This document shows positions 1 through 6,157 of a stretch of DNA of 7,566 bases, piece by piece (position 1 is the stretch's first letter; the number at the start of each line of letters is the position of its first letter). The DNA lies in the NCBI GenBank assembly GCA_003585845.1, contig NQOP01000005.1, forward strand, positions 50,616-58,181, written 5' to 3'. Source of the DNA: Bifidobacteriaceae bacterium NR021 (GTDB taxonomy: Bacteria > Actinomycetota > Actinomycetes > Actinomycetales > Bifidobacteriaceae). The translations under genes were made by a program, and so were the position numbers. Under the pieces are notes generated by a model. It was not told where the DNA came from. It did not search any database and saw only the letters and a list, made by a program, of their open reading frames with translations.

Positions 1-67
1 GGACAGGTGTTTTAGACAACAGATAAGACTATAACATCTTTTTTGAGTCTTTGCTTCGGCGTGTTGA

Positions 68-84
68 AAAAATTACGAATTTTT
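68..84. terminator. AT-only inverted repeat, possible weak terminator
   Basis: Seven-base arms AAAAATT (68-74) and AATTTTT (78-84) flank a three-base ACG loop, about 35 bases past the stop codon of the minus-strand flavoprotein gene. Read on the minus strand, the second arm runs into a further T, giving a U-rich end. The stem has no G-C pairs, so it would be weak as an intrinsic terminator. It is the only hairpin-with-U-run candidate I can see downstream of the four-gene run. A second inverted repeat, AAGACT (25-30) with AGTCTT (46-51), lies further on but has a 15-base loop. Confidence 0.22.
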
Positions 85-118
85 AAGACAGTTATATATG
101 AAAACAGTAATAATAGTT

Positions 119-2065
119 TTAAATTATGCTATTTTCAGTATAAAAATTTCCTTTACTATCTTGTTTAAAATCAATAACATTCACTGGCTTTTTCGCCAAG
201 TTTCCATCAAAGTCAATGAAAGAGTGTTGTGGCAATGAAGAAATATCATGTTTTGGATAGTCTCTTCTAAAGAAAGCACCTCTAGATTCATGTCTAGCAA
301 GTGAAGATTGCAATACTGCTTTTGCAAGTAGTGACATGTTCTTTATTTCCCATATTGCAGTAATTTCTTGGTTAAAAACTAAATTATTGCTATGGATGTG
401 TAATGATTGAATTTTAGGATCTATAAATTCTTGTATGTCATTGAGTGCTTTCTTAATTGATTGTTCGTCACATGATATTGCAACAGCGTTTTCCATGATT
501 TTTCCTAAATCTGCAAATAATTTATAAGGATTATCTTCTTCTATTTGTGAAGACTCGTCGTTATAACTGTTGTCTGTAAAATCTGTAGCTTGCTTCGCAC
601 TTGTTTCCATAAGCTGATTAACTTCATTATTTCTTTGTTTATATAAGACTTGTAGTGCAACATTACTTGAGATAGTTTTATTGGTTTCGTTCGTTTCATT
701 GATTTCGTTACTGTTAGTTTCATCATCCTTGTTTAAGTTTTTCAATTCTTTTGCTATTGTTGCTCCTGCGCGATTTCCAAAAAGGCATGCGTCAAGCAAG
801 GAGTTTCCTCCTAATCGATTAGCTCCGTGCACTCCTACGCATGAGCATTCTCCGGCAGCGTATAAACCATAAACAATATTTTGGTTGTTATTTTGCCATC
901 TATATACTTTTCCATCCAAAGTTATTGGTATTCCACCCATTGTGTAGTGAGCTGTAGGGCGAATTGGGACTAAATCGCAAGTTGGGTCAAGATGAGCATA
1001 TTTTTCAATAGTTTCTGTAACTTGTGGCAAGTATTCTAACATATTTTCTCGGCTGATATGTGTCATATCTAGCCAAACACAATCGTTATGAGAATTGCTT
1101 TGTTGCGTAGTTGTTGAATCGTTTACACCTCTTCCTTCGCGAATTTCTTTGGCAATTGCACGAGAAACAACATCTCTTGGAGCTAAATCTGCATGTACTT
1201 CATCGTATTTTTTCATAAAAGCTTCGCCATTTGAGTTCCTAAGCACGCCGCCTTCAGCTCTTGCTGCTTCTGAAATCAGAATACCAGTATGAGCTAGTCC
1301 AGTAGGGTGGAATTGAATGAACTCGCAGTCTTCAAGTTGTAATCCTGCTTTTAGAGCTAAGGCCATGCCGTCGCCTGTTAAATCCCACGAATTAGATGTT
1401 GTTGCAAATAATCTTCCCGATCCGCCTGTAGCTAAAAGTAAGAATCTAGACTTTATTGCTCGCAAGTTTCCTGCAGATAAATCAAATGCAACAATTCCTT
1501 CAACGCTCATAGTTTGATCGTTTATAGCAACATCTGTTACGTAACAATCTTCAGCAAATACAATATTCTCGGAAACACATTGTTGCCATAAGCTATGCAA
1601 AATTTGGTGACCAATGCGATCTGCAGCAAAAGCCGCACGTTCAATTGGATTCTTGCCAAAATTAGCAGTATGTCCACCAAAACGGCGTTGATTAATATAT
1701 CCATTTTGCGTTCGAGAAAATGCTACGCCATCATGTTCAAGCTGAATAACTGTTTTCGGCGCTTCTTTTGCAAGTAGCTTTGCTGCATCTTGATCGCTTA
1801 GCCAATCTCCGCCATGAACTGTGTCATAATAATGCCATTGCCATTTGTCTTGTTCAACATTTCCAAGGCTTGCTGCTATACCTCCTTCAGCAGAACCCGT
1901 GTGTGAACGCAATGCTGGCACTTTAGAAATCACTAAAATTGATGGTGTTTTTCCTTCTTTTTTCATGCATGTGTATTCTTCGGATTTAATTAATCCTAGT
2001 GCTGCAGATAATCCTGCAGCTCCAGCGCCAACAATAATAACATCGTAGTATTCGCTTGATTGCAT
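119..2065 (-). CDS. sdhA: succinate dehydrogenase/fumarate reductase flavoprotein subunit (SdhA/FrdA-like)
   Basis: This 648-residue protein has the full layout of the SdhA/FrdA family, whose members interconvert succinate and fumarate using FAD. Visible features are the N-terminal dinucleotide-binding loop GAGAAG (13-18) and an SHT motif with His55, the histidine that binds FAD covalently in SdhA/FrdA. Active-site segments are FGGH (129-132), HPTG with His253, PRDVV with Arg297, AHYTMGG with His373, and [11 protein letters not shown] with Arg417. The typical [13 protein letters not shown] segment is near residue 592. L-aspartate oxidase (NadB) is related but lacks the SHT histidine and is shorter, so I prefer SdhA/FrdA. 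Residues about 445-515 are a polar, Asn/Glu/Thr-rich insertion beyond the usual length of roughly 580-600. The ATG at 2065 puts the FAD loop at the expected distance; its Shine-Dalgarno is weak. The gene starts 39 bases after dprA, so it is probably cotranscribed. No iron-sulfur or anchor subunit is present in the window. Direction of the reaction is not decidable from sequence. Confidence 0.88.
   Translation of the reverse strand: MQSSEYYDVIIVGAGAAGLSAALGLIKSEEYTCMKKEGKTPSILVISKVPALRSHTGSAEGGIAASLGNVEQDKWQWHYYDTVHGGDWLSDQDAAKLLAKEAPKTVIQLEHDGVAFSRTQNGYINQRRFGGHTANFGKNPIERAAFAADRIGHQILHSLWQQCVSENIVFAEDCYVTDVAINDQTMSVEGIVAFDLSAGNLRAIKSRFLLLATGGSGRLFATTSNSWDLTGDGMALALKAGLQLEDCEFIQFHPTGLAHTGILISEAARAEGGVLRNSNGEAFMKKYDEVHADLAPRDVVSRAIAKEIREGRGVNDSTTTQQSNSHNDCVWLDMTHISRENMLEYLPQVTETIEKYAHLDPTCDLVPIRPTAHYTMGGIPITLDGKVYRWQNNNQNIVYGLYAAGECSCVGVHGANRLGGNSLLDACLFGNRAGATIAKELKNLNKDDETNSNEINETNETNKTISSNVALQVLYKQRNNEVNQLMETSAKQATDFTDNSYNDESSQIEEDNPYKLFADLGKIMENAVAISCDEQSIKKALNDIQEFIDPKIQSLHIHSNNLVFNQEITAIWEIKNMSLLAKAVLQSSLARHESRGAFFRRDYPKHDISSLPQHSFIDFDGNLAKKPVNVIDFKQDSKGNFYTENSII
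683..709. repeat. three imperfect 9-bp tandem units inside the flavoprotein gene
   Basis: Units 683-691, 692-700 and 701-709 differ at few positions (GGTTTCGTT, CGTTTCATT, GATTTCGTT). On the coding strand they read Asn-Glu-Ile, Asn-Glu-Thr, Asn-Glu-Thr, residues 453-461 of the flavoprotein. They sit in its low-complexity insertion. The unit is a multiple of three, so gain or loss of a copy would keep the reading frame. Confidence 0.6.
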
Positions 2066-2104
2066 ACTTTTATTTTCTCACATATCTTGTATTGGCGCGT
2101 TATT

Positions 2105-3649
2105 TTACGCTACTTTTTGCTGTGATAGTGTTAAATTTTCTTTATTTTGTACAATAATTCCTTCCAATTCTAGCAATGCAATTTTCCCAGAAATTTCAGC
2201 AATAGATGGTATGTAATCTAATTGTTTTTCTTTGTAAGAAGCTTTTATTATTTCGTATATTCTGTCAACATTTGCAAGTTCACGTTTGCGTTTACATGTT
2301 GTAATTGCGTCAATAATTAGTTTTTGTGTATTGTCATAATTTTTATAGTCTATACTTAATTTTTCTGGTTTAGGTTGAGAATAAGCAAAGTAATGATGAG
2401 ATTGAGGAAACAGAATATCTATATCTTGATTTGAACACAATATTATAGCTTGTGAATCGTGTATTAGTTTGTTGCATCCTGCATTATTAGGCTGATTTAT
2501 ATCTCCTGGTATAGCGTATAGTTCGCGATTTAAATCAGTTGCCCATGTTGCAGTATTTAGCGCTCCGGATTGTAATCTTGCTTGAGCAACTATAATTTTT
2601 GATGCTAGAGCTGCAATAATTCTATTTCGTAATAAAAATCTGTGGCCTACAGGTGTTGTATCTGGGCATAGTTCGCTAATACACGCTCCGCCTTTTGCAA
2701 TAATTTGTTCAAAAAGCTGATAATTGCATCTGGGTCCCATATGATTTAATCCTCCTGCAAATACAACAATGGTTTTTCCTGTAGGCTTATTTTCATCTAC
2801 ATCTTGTGCATCTAATGCGCCCCAATGTGCTGCTGCATCAATTCCGTACGCTCCACCAGAAATAACAGTATGACCTTTCGAAGCGCAATCATAAGCAAAT
2901 TGATATGCAAGTTCTCTTCCGTAGTCTGTGCAAGATCGTGAACCGACAATAGCAAGTGGATTATGACATTGTGTTAATGTTTGTGGATTCCCTACGCCCC
3001 ATAAGCATAAAGGTGGTGAGAAATGACTTTGGAAAGCCAAATCTTGCAATTGTTTCGGCCAATATTTGCTGTGTGGTGCAATAATCCATTGCTTTCCGCC
3101 AGAAGTGAACCATTGACATAGTGATTCATTATTCCATGTTGGCAAATGCAATAATCGAACGCACCATTTTGAAATAGAATTGTGTAACACTTCTAAAGAC
3201 TTAGGCGCATTATCGTTGTGATAACCCCACGCTGTTAAGCCCTTCTTGAAATAATTTTCTAAGAGAGCAAGTTCTTTATGTTTTTTTATGAAACTTAACA
3301 TTGTAGATACTAATTCTTGATTTTTGTTACGTTTTCTTGAGCTAAAAGTTTTAGAATTGGCATCGTTTTCTTGATCTGCTACTTCACTAATAATTGGAAG
3401 TTGCATTTGTTGAGCTGAGCCTGTTGATTGATGTTTCGTATAATTTTTCACAATTGTTTTTAATATTGAAACAATTTCTTTAGCGCTTTTAGATCCCAAT
3501 AGTAGCGTGTACATAATTGCATCCGCTCCTTCAAGGCAGAATGTGAGTATTGCACGAGATATTGTTTCTTCGTCTGGTGAAGAAAAATCGCTAGATGCAC
3601 TAATGGTTTCTTCAGTGTTATCCGTGTTGTTTATGTTCTTAGTATTCAT
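2105..3649 (-). CDS. dprA: DNA-processing protein DprA (Smf)
   Basis: DprA binds single-stranded DNA entering the cell during natural transformation, protects it and loads RecA. The Rossmann-like core is at about 230-405: IVGSRSCTDYG (234-244), ISGGAYGIDAAAH (263-275), the GLN...RCN segment (300-309), CISEL (323-327), RNRIIAALAS (341-350), SGALNTA (361-367), AIPGDINQPNNAGCNKLI (379-396). Residues 30-64 resemble the N-terminal helical domain of actinobacterial DprA, and about 440-505 look like the C-terminal winged helix. At 514 residues it is longer than the usual 360-400. Much of the excess is a polar, charged stretch at about 70-125. The common FPxRNR motif reads FLLRNR here, with the RNR kept. 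The ATG at 3649 overlaps the comM stop as ATGA and has AAGGA seven bases upstream, which fixes the start. The core looks intact; whether the cell is naturally competent cannot be told from this window. Confidence 0.93.
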   Translation of the reverse strand: MNTKNINNTDNTEETISASSDFSSPDEETISRAILTFCLEGADAIMYTLLLGSKSAKEIVSILKTIVKNYTKHQSTGSAQQMQLPIISEVADQENDANSKTFSSRKRNKNQELVSTMLSFIKKHKELALLENYFKKGLTAWGYHNDNAPKSLEVLHNSISKWCVRLLHLPTWNNESLCQWFTSGGKQWIIAPHSKYWPKQLQDLAFQSHFSPPLCLWGVGNPQTLTQCHNPLAIVGSRSCTDYGRELAYQFAYDCASKGHTVISGGAYGIDAAAHWGALDAQDVDENKPTGKTIVVFAGGLNHMGPRCNYQLFEQIIAKGGACISELCPDTTPVGHRFLLRNRIIAALASKIIVAQARLQSGALNTATWATDLNRELYAIPGDINQPNNAGCNKLIHDSQAIILCSNQDIDILFPQSHHYFAYSQPKPEKLSIDYKNYDNTQKLIIDAITTCKRKRELANVDRIYEIIKASYKEKQLDYIPSIAEISGKIALLELEGIIVQNKENLTLSQQKVA

Positions 3650-5289
3650 ATTCGTGTCCTTAAACTGATTGCTTGTGCAATGTCTGTCATGTCTGGTGAA
3701 GTGTGTCCAGAAAGATCAGCAAGCGTCCACGCGAGTCTCAATGCTCTATCTGCTCCGCGCAAACTCAATTGATGCTTTTCTAATGCACGGTTAATAAGTC
3801 CTACAGCTTGCTGTGAAGTGTATTTTCTAAGCCATGTTCCAGATGCTTGTGCGTTGCAATCCCAGCCTTGTTTTATAAAACGGTCGCGAGCAATTTTACG
3901 AGCTTCTATTACGTTATCTCGCATTGTTTTGCTATTCAGATACGTGTTTTTAACTGAGTTTTGTGCATTGTCTTGATGATGGTTTGAAATAATAATTCGT
4001 TCTACTGGAGGTACATCCATTTGAATATCAATACGGTCAAGAATTGGACCTGAAAGTCGTGAAAAATATCGTGCTCTTTCGCGCTCTTTGCAAGTGCATC
4101 TTTCTCCATTTCCGTATGCGTAGCCGCAAGGACAAGGATTTGCTGCGATAACAAGCTGGAATTTAGCTGGATAAAGAGTTGTCCCTTTTGAGCGAGAAAT
4201 AGCAATATGCCCTGATTCCAATGGTTCTCTTAGGGTTTGCAATACTCTAGGAGAAAACTCTGGAGCCTCATCCATAAACAGCACTCCGCAATGTGCTCTA
4301 GTAATAATCCCTGGTTTTGCAACTCCTGTTCCTCCTCCAATAAGAGAAGCTGCTGAAGCAGTATGGTGAGGTGCTTCAAATGGTGGAATATTGCTAATTC
4401 CGTAGTAGGGTAGTGTGCCACAAAGTGAACGAATTGAAGCAACCTCAAGCTGTTCTTGTTCGTTAAGTGGACACATAATGCTTGGTATTCGTGAAGCTAG
4501 CATGGTTTTTCCAGATCCTGGAGGTCCAATCATCATCACGTGATGTCCTCCGGCTGCAGCAACTTGTAGAGCCCATTTTGTATGTTCTTGCCCTATTACT
4601 TCAGACATATCTCCAATTTCATATTTTGGTTCAATTTGTAGTGGAGAAGTGCTTTCTTCGTGAATTGACGAATTATAATCTTCTTCTCCATTGTTATAAT
4701 TTCCATTTCGTTCAAGAACTTGCATATGTTTATACGCAGGGTCTTCTTCAATAAGCTTTAGTGATTCTTCACTCAAACTGCCATGCAATTGCGTCACTAA
4801 ATCTAAAATATGGTGTATTCCAATAGATTCAATTCCATCTACAAGTTGTGCTTCGGAAAGATTTTCTTGCGGAATAAGCATTCGTTTAAAATGCATCTTT
4901 TTTGCGTAAAGTGCAATAGGAAGAATGCCTTGAATAGGTAATACTGTCCCGTCAAGATTTAGTTCTCCTAGAATAACTGTATTTTCTAATTCTGTAAGTG
5001 GAATATACTTTTCTGCACTTAGTATGCTTGCTGCGATAGCTAAATCGTATGATGCTCCGCTTTTTGGCATTGAAGCAGGTGATAAGTTTACTGTTACTCT
5101 TCCTTCAGGCCATTTACAATGCAACGCAAAATGAGCTGATTTAACACGCTCTCTTGCTTCGCTTAATGAGGTGTCAGGTAAGCCGATAATAGAAAAGTTT
5201 GGCATATTTCCAGATATAAAAGCTTGCAACTGAATAGTAAAAGCTTTAAGACCAATAAGTCCTATTGATATTGCGTTTCCAATATGCAT
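3646..5289 (-). CDS. comM: ComM/YifB family AAA+ ATPase (Mg-chelatase-like)
   Basis: ComM is a hexameric AAA+ helicase that drives branch migration during integration of transforming DNA; the old 'Mg chelatase' label reflects homology only. The N-terminal ChlI-like domain covers about 1-170, with IIGLPDTSLSEARERVKSA (34-52) and VNLSPASMPKSG (67-78). The ATPase domain begins near 225, with Walker A GPPGSGKT (255-262), Walker B VLFMDE (336-341), and RLSGPILDRID (411-421) carrying likely arginine-finger or sensor residues. Four cysteines in NPCPCG (385-389) and CTC (398-400) match the conserved cysteine cluster of the family. The C-terminal domain ends with RGADRALRLAWTLADL (511-526). At 547 residues it is somewhat longer than the typical 500-510, owing to an acidic, Asn-rich linker at about 173-225. 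The ATG at 5289 overlaps the yraN stop (TAATG) and follows AAGGAG by seven bases, supporting this start and translational coupling to yraN and dprA. Confidence 0.95.
   Translation of the reverse strand: MHIGNAISIGLIGLKAFTIQLQAFISGNMPNFSIIGLPDTSLSEARERVKSAHFALHCKWPEGRVTVNLSPASMPKSGASYDLAIAASILSAEKYIPLTELENTVILGELNLDGTVLPIQGILPIALYAKKMHFKRMLIPQENLSEAQLVDGIESIGIHHILDLVTQLHGSLSEESLKLIEEDPAYKHMQVLERNGNYNNGEEDYNSSIHEESTSPLQIEPKYEIGDMSEVIGQEHTKWALQVAAAGGHHVMMIGPPGSGKTMLASRIPSIMCPLNEQEQLEVASIRSLCGTLPYYGISNIPPFEAPHHTASAASLIGGGTGVAKPGIITRAHCGVLFMDEAPEFSPRVLQTLREPLESGHIAISRSKGTTLYPAKFQLVIAANPCPCGYAYGNGERCTCKERERARYFSRLSGPILDRIDIQMDVPPVERIIISNHHQDNAQNSVKNTYLNSKTMRDNVIEARKIARDRFIKQGWDCNAQASGTWLRKYTSQQAVGLINRALEKHQLSLRGADRALRLAWTLADLSGHTSPDMTDIAQAISLRTRI
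3657..3661 (-). promoter_or_regulatory. dprA ribosome binding site inside the comM end
   Basis: The minus strand reads AAGGA here, seven bases before the dprA ATG. It lies within the last codons of comM, whose TGA overlaps the dprA ATG. This fixes the dprA start and suggests that ribosomes finishing comM re-initiate on dprA. Confidence 0.7.
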
Positions 5290-5837
5290 TAGAATGCTCC
5301 TTGAATATGCTTGAATTGGATTGATGAATTATCTTCAATTTCTTCCAAAGATTGCAATTCATATGCAGAATCTGGATAAGTGTATCTGTTAATAACGAGA
5401 ATTGATACAGCGTCAAATCGAATACGGTAATGAGGTATGTCGCTTCCGAATTCTTCCAGCCATTTCATACCAGTTGTACGTAATTTGCTACGTTTTTCTT
5501 GAGTAATTGCTTCAAGTGGAGTGCCACAACGTACGCTTCTTCGAGTTTTTACTTCCACGAATATCAATTTTTGTTCTGGAGTAATCATCACCAAATCTAG
5601 CTCTCCATTACGGCAATGCCAGTTTCGGTCAATAACGTGCCACCCTTTTTGCATAAGTCGCAAAGCTGCGTATGTTTCTCCCAGTTTTCCCAACTCTTTA
5701 CTTTCAAGAGAATCATCTTGAAGCTCGTTGGACACTTGTTCAAGTTTTTCTTGCAAAAATACTTGAGCGGTCTCAGCGTCGTCAATCTCGTCAAGCGAGA
5801 TAATTTCATCGTCAATAATGTGTTTTTGTGTAATCAT
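5289..5837 (-). CDS. yraN: YraN family (UPF0102) nuclease-fold protein
   Basis: YraN proteins have a restriction-endonuclease-like fold; their cellular role is poorly known. From the ATG at 5837 the product is 182 residues. The conserved domain starts at about residue 48: KLGETYAALRLMQKGWHVIDRN, GELDLV (78-83) and FVEVKTR (93-99). Together these supply Glu54, Glu79, Asp81, Glu95 and Lys97, a complete PD-(D/E)xK-like set. Residues 1-47 are an acidic extension, making the protein longer than the usual 110-130. The frame stays open upstream to a TTG at 5975, which would give 228 residues. I prefer the ATG because the extra 46 codons use ATA for all three isoleucines, whereas the codons just after the ATG use ATT or ATC, and because neither start has a good Shine-Dalgarno to decide the matter. 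The stop overlaps comM by one base, and YraN-ComM-DprA order is common in actinobacteria (for example Rv2898c-Rv2897c-Rv2896c in M. tuberculosis). Family call is firm; the start is not. Confidence 0.85.
   Translation of the reverse strand: MITQKHIIDDEIISLDEIDDAETAQVFLQEKLEQVSNELQDDSLESKELGKLGETYAALRLMQKGWHVIDRNWHCRNGELDLVMITPEQKLIFVEVKTRRSVRCGTPLEAITQEKRSKLRTTGMKWLEEFGSDIPHYRIRFDAVSILVINRYTYPDSAYELQSLEEIEDNSSIQFKHIQGAF
5297..5302 (-). promoter_or_regulatory. comM ribosome binding site inside the yraN end
   Basis: The minus strand reads AAGGAG, a near-ideal Shine-Dalgarno, seven bases before the comM ATG at 5289. It is embedded in the final codons of yraN. It fixes the comM start and, with the TAATG overlap, points to coupled translation. 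Confidence 0.75.
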
Positions 5838-6000
5838 GCTGCTATTTTCTGTGCTTATTGAGCAGTAATCCAGATTTTTTAAGCATTGTGGATAAAAGCT
5901 ACATACGGCGTGTTGTATTAGAAATTCAGTATATTTTCCGTATTTTTCTAAAACAAATTTCGCTATTTCTTGCAAACTGTTAATTCGTTATAGCTAATTT

Positions 6001-6052
6001 TGATAACCACAGGTATGTACGAATGAACCATAGTGGCATATTGTCGTTATCA
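6001..6052. promoter_or_regulatory. inverted repeat TGATAAC/GTTATCA, possible operator
   Basis: TGATAAC at 6001-6007 and GTTATCA at 6046-6052 are perfect inverted copies whose centres are 45 bases apart, roughly four helical turns. A smaller CCAC (6007-6010) and GTGG (6033-6036) pair is nested inside, and a further GTTAT occurs at 5987-5991. The right arm touches the proposed -35 box of metY, and the left arm lies close behind the possible -10 box of the minus-strand run. A dimeric regulator binding both arms is conceivable. In an AT-rich region a 7-bp match could also be chance, and I do not recognise the motif. Confidence 0.3.
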
Positions 6053-6068
6053 CTTAAATAAATATGTA
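6041..6068 (+). promoter_or_regulatory. candidate metY promoter
   Basis: TTGTCG (6041-6046) and TATGTA (6063-6068) are separated by 16 bases and resemble housekeeping -35 and -10 boxes. Transcription from about 6075 would give an untranslated leader of roughly 80 bases before the metY ATG. The -35 box is a four-of-six match to TTGACA, so this is a tentative call. Confidence 0.33.
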
Positions 6069-6146
6069 AACAGAAAACGGAAAAGTAAGTGGATGCGCAA
6101 AGTAAGCTGAAGCAAACTAATCTACTGTTTAAAAAGTCGCAAAACT

Positions 6147-6153
6147 GGAGGGG
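6147..6153 (+). promoter_or_regulatory. metY ribosome binding site
   Basis: GGAGGGG, with its GGAGG core ending six bases before the ATG at 6158, is a strong Shine-Dalgarno. It decides the start in favour of 6158 over the in-frame GTG at 6089, which has no comparable site and would add 23 residues not expected for the family. Confidence 0.85.
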
Positions 6154-6157
6154 TATT

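Larger units (their letters stand above)
5838..6157. promoter_or_regulatory. divergent intergenic region between yraN and metY
   Basis: This 320-base AT-rich stretch separates the two divergent genes if yraN starts at the ATG; it shrinks to about 180 bases if yraN starts at the TTG at 5975. It must hold the promoters for both directions. Elements seen are a minus-strand TATAAC (5987-5992) that could be a -10 box but lacks a convincing -35 partner, a 7-bp inverted repeat (6001-6052), a candidate plus-strand promoter (6041-6068), two copies of AAAGTAAG spaced 17 bases apart (6082-6089, 6099-6106) and the metY Shine-Dalgarno. I see no SAM riboswitch, T-box or RNA gene in it. Confidence 0.6.

Noticed and set aside
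1..26. End of a plus-strand gene entering from the left (frame ending TAA at 24-26)
   Set aside because: Only seven codons are visible; all three plus frames hit stops early, so nothing distinguishes this from chance.
681..872. A plus-strand open frame antisense to the flavoprotein gene
   Set aside because: Its apparent hydrophobic product is the reverse reading of Asn/Glu/Thr-rich repeats and the conserved NRLGG segment; no start signals support it.
119..2065. L-aspartate oxidase (NadB) as the identity of the flavoprotein
   Set aside because: The SHT motif with the covalent-FAD histidine and the FGGH and [11 protein letters not shown] contexts fit SdhA/FrdA better. No nadA or nadC lies nearby, and the protein is longer than NadB.
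2097..2110. Hairpin GCGT/ACGC around the dprA stop codon as a terminator
   Set aside because: It has only four base pairs with a six-base loop and no T run, and the next gene starts within 39 bases on the same strand.
4482..4754. A 90-codon plus-strand open frame antisense to comM
   Set aside because: It lies opposite the highly conserved ComM ATPase region, has no good ribosome binding site, and its Leu/Phe/Val-rich product looks like a shadow of the real gene.
3646..5289. A role in bacteriochlorophyll Mg chelation for the Mg-chelatase-like protein
   Set aside because: The N-terminal ChlI-like domain, cysteine cluster and linkage to dprA are those of ComM/YifB, which is a helicase for transformation; no tetrapyrrole genes are present.
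6093..6110. Five-codon leader peptide gene ahead of metY
   Set aside because: No convincing ribosome binding site, no methionine or cysteine codon run, and no attenuator hairpin follows.
6089..6157. GTG at 6089 as the metY start, adding 23 residues
   Set aside because: There is no Shine-Dalgarno before the GTG, while GGAGGGG sits correctly before the ATG at 6158, where family similarity begins.
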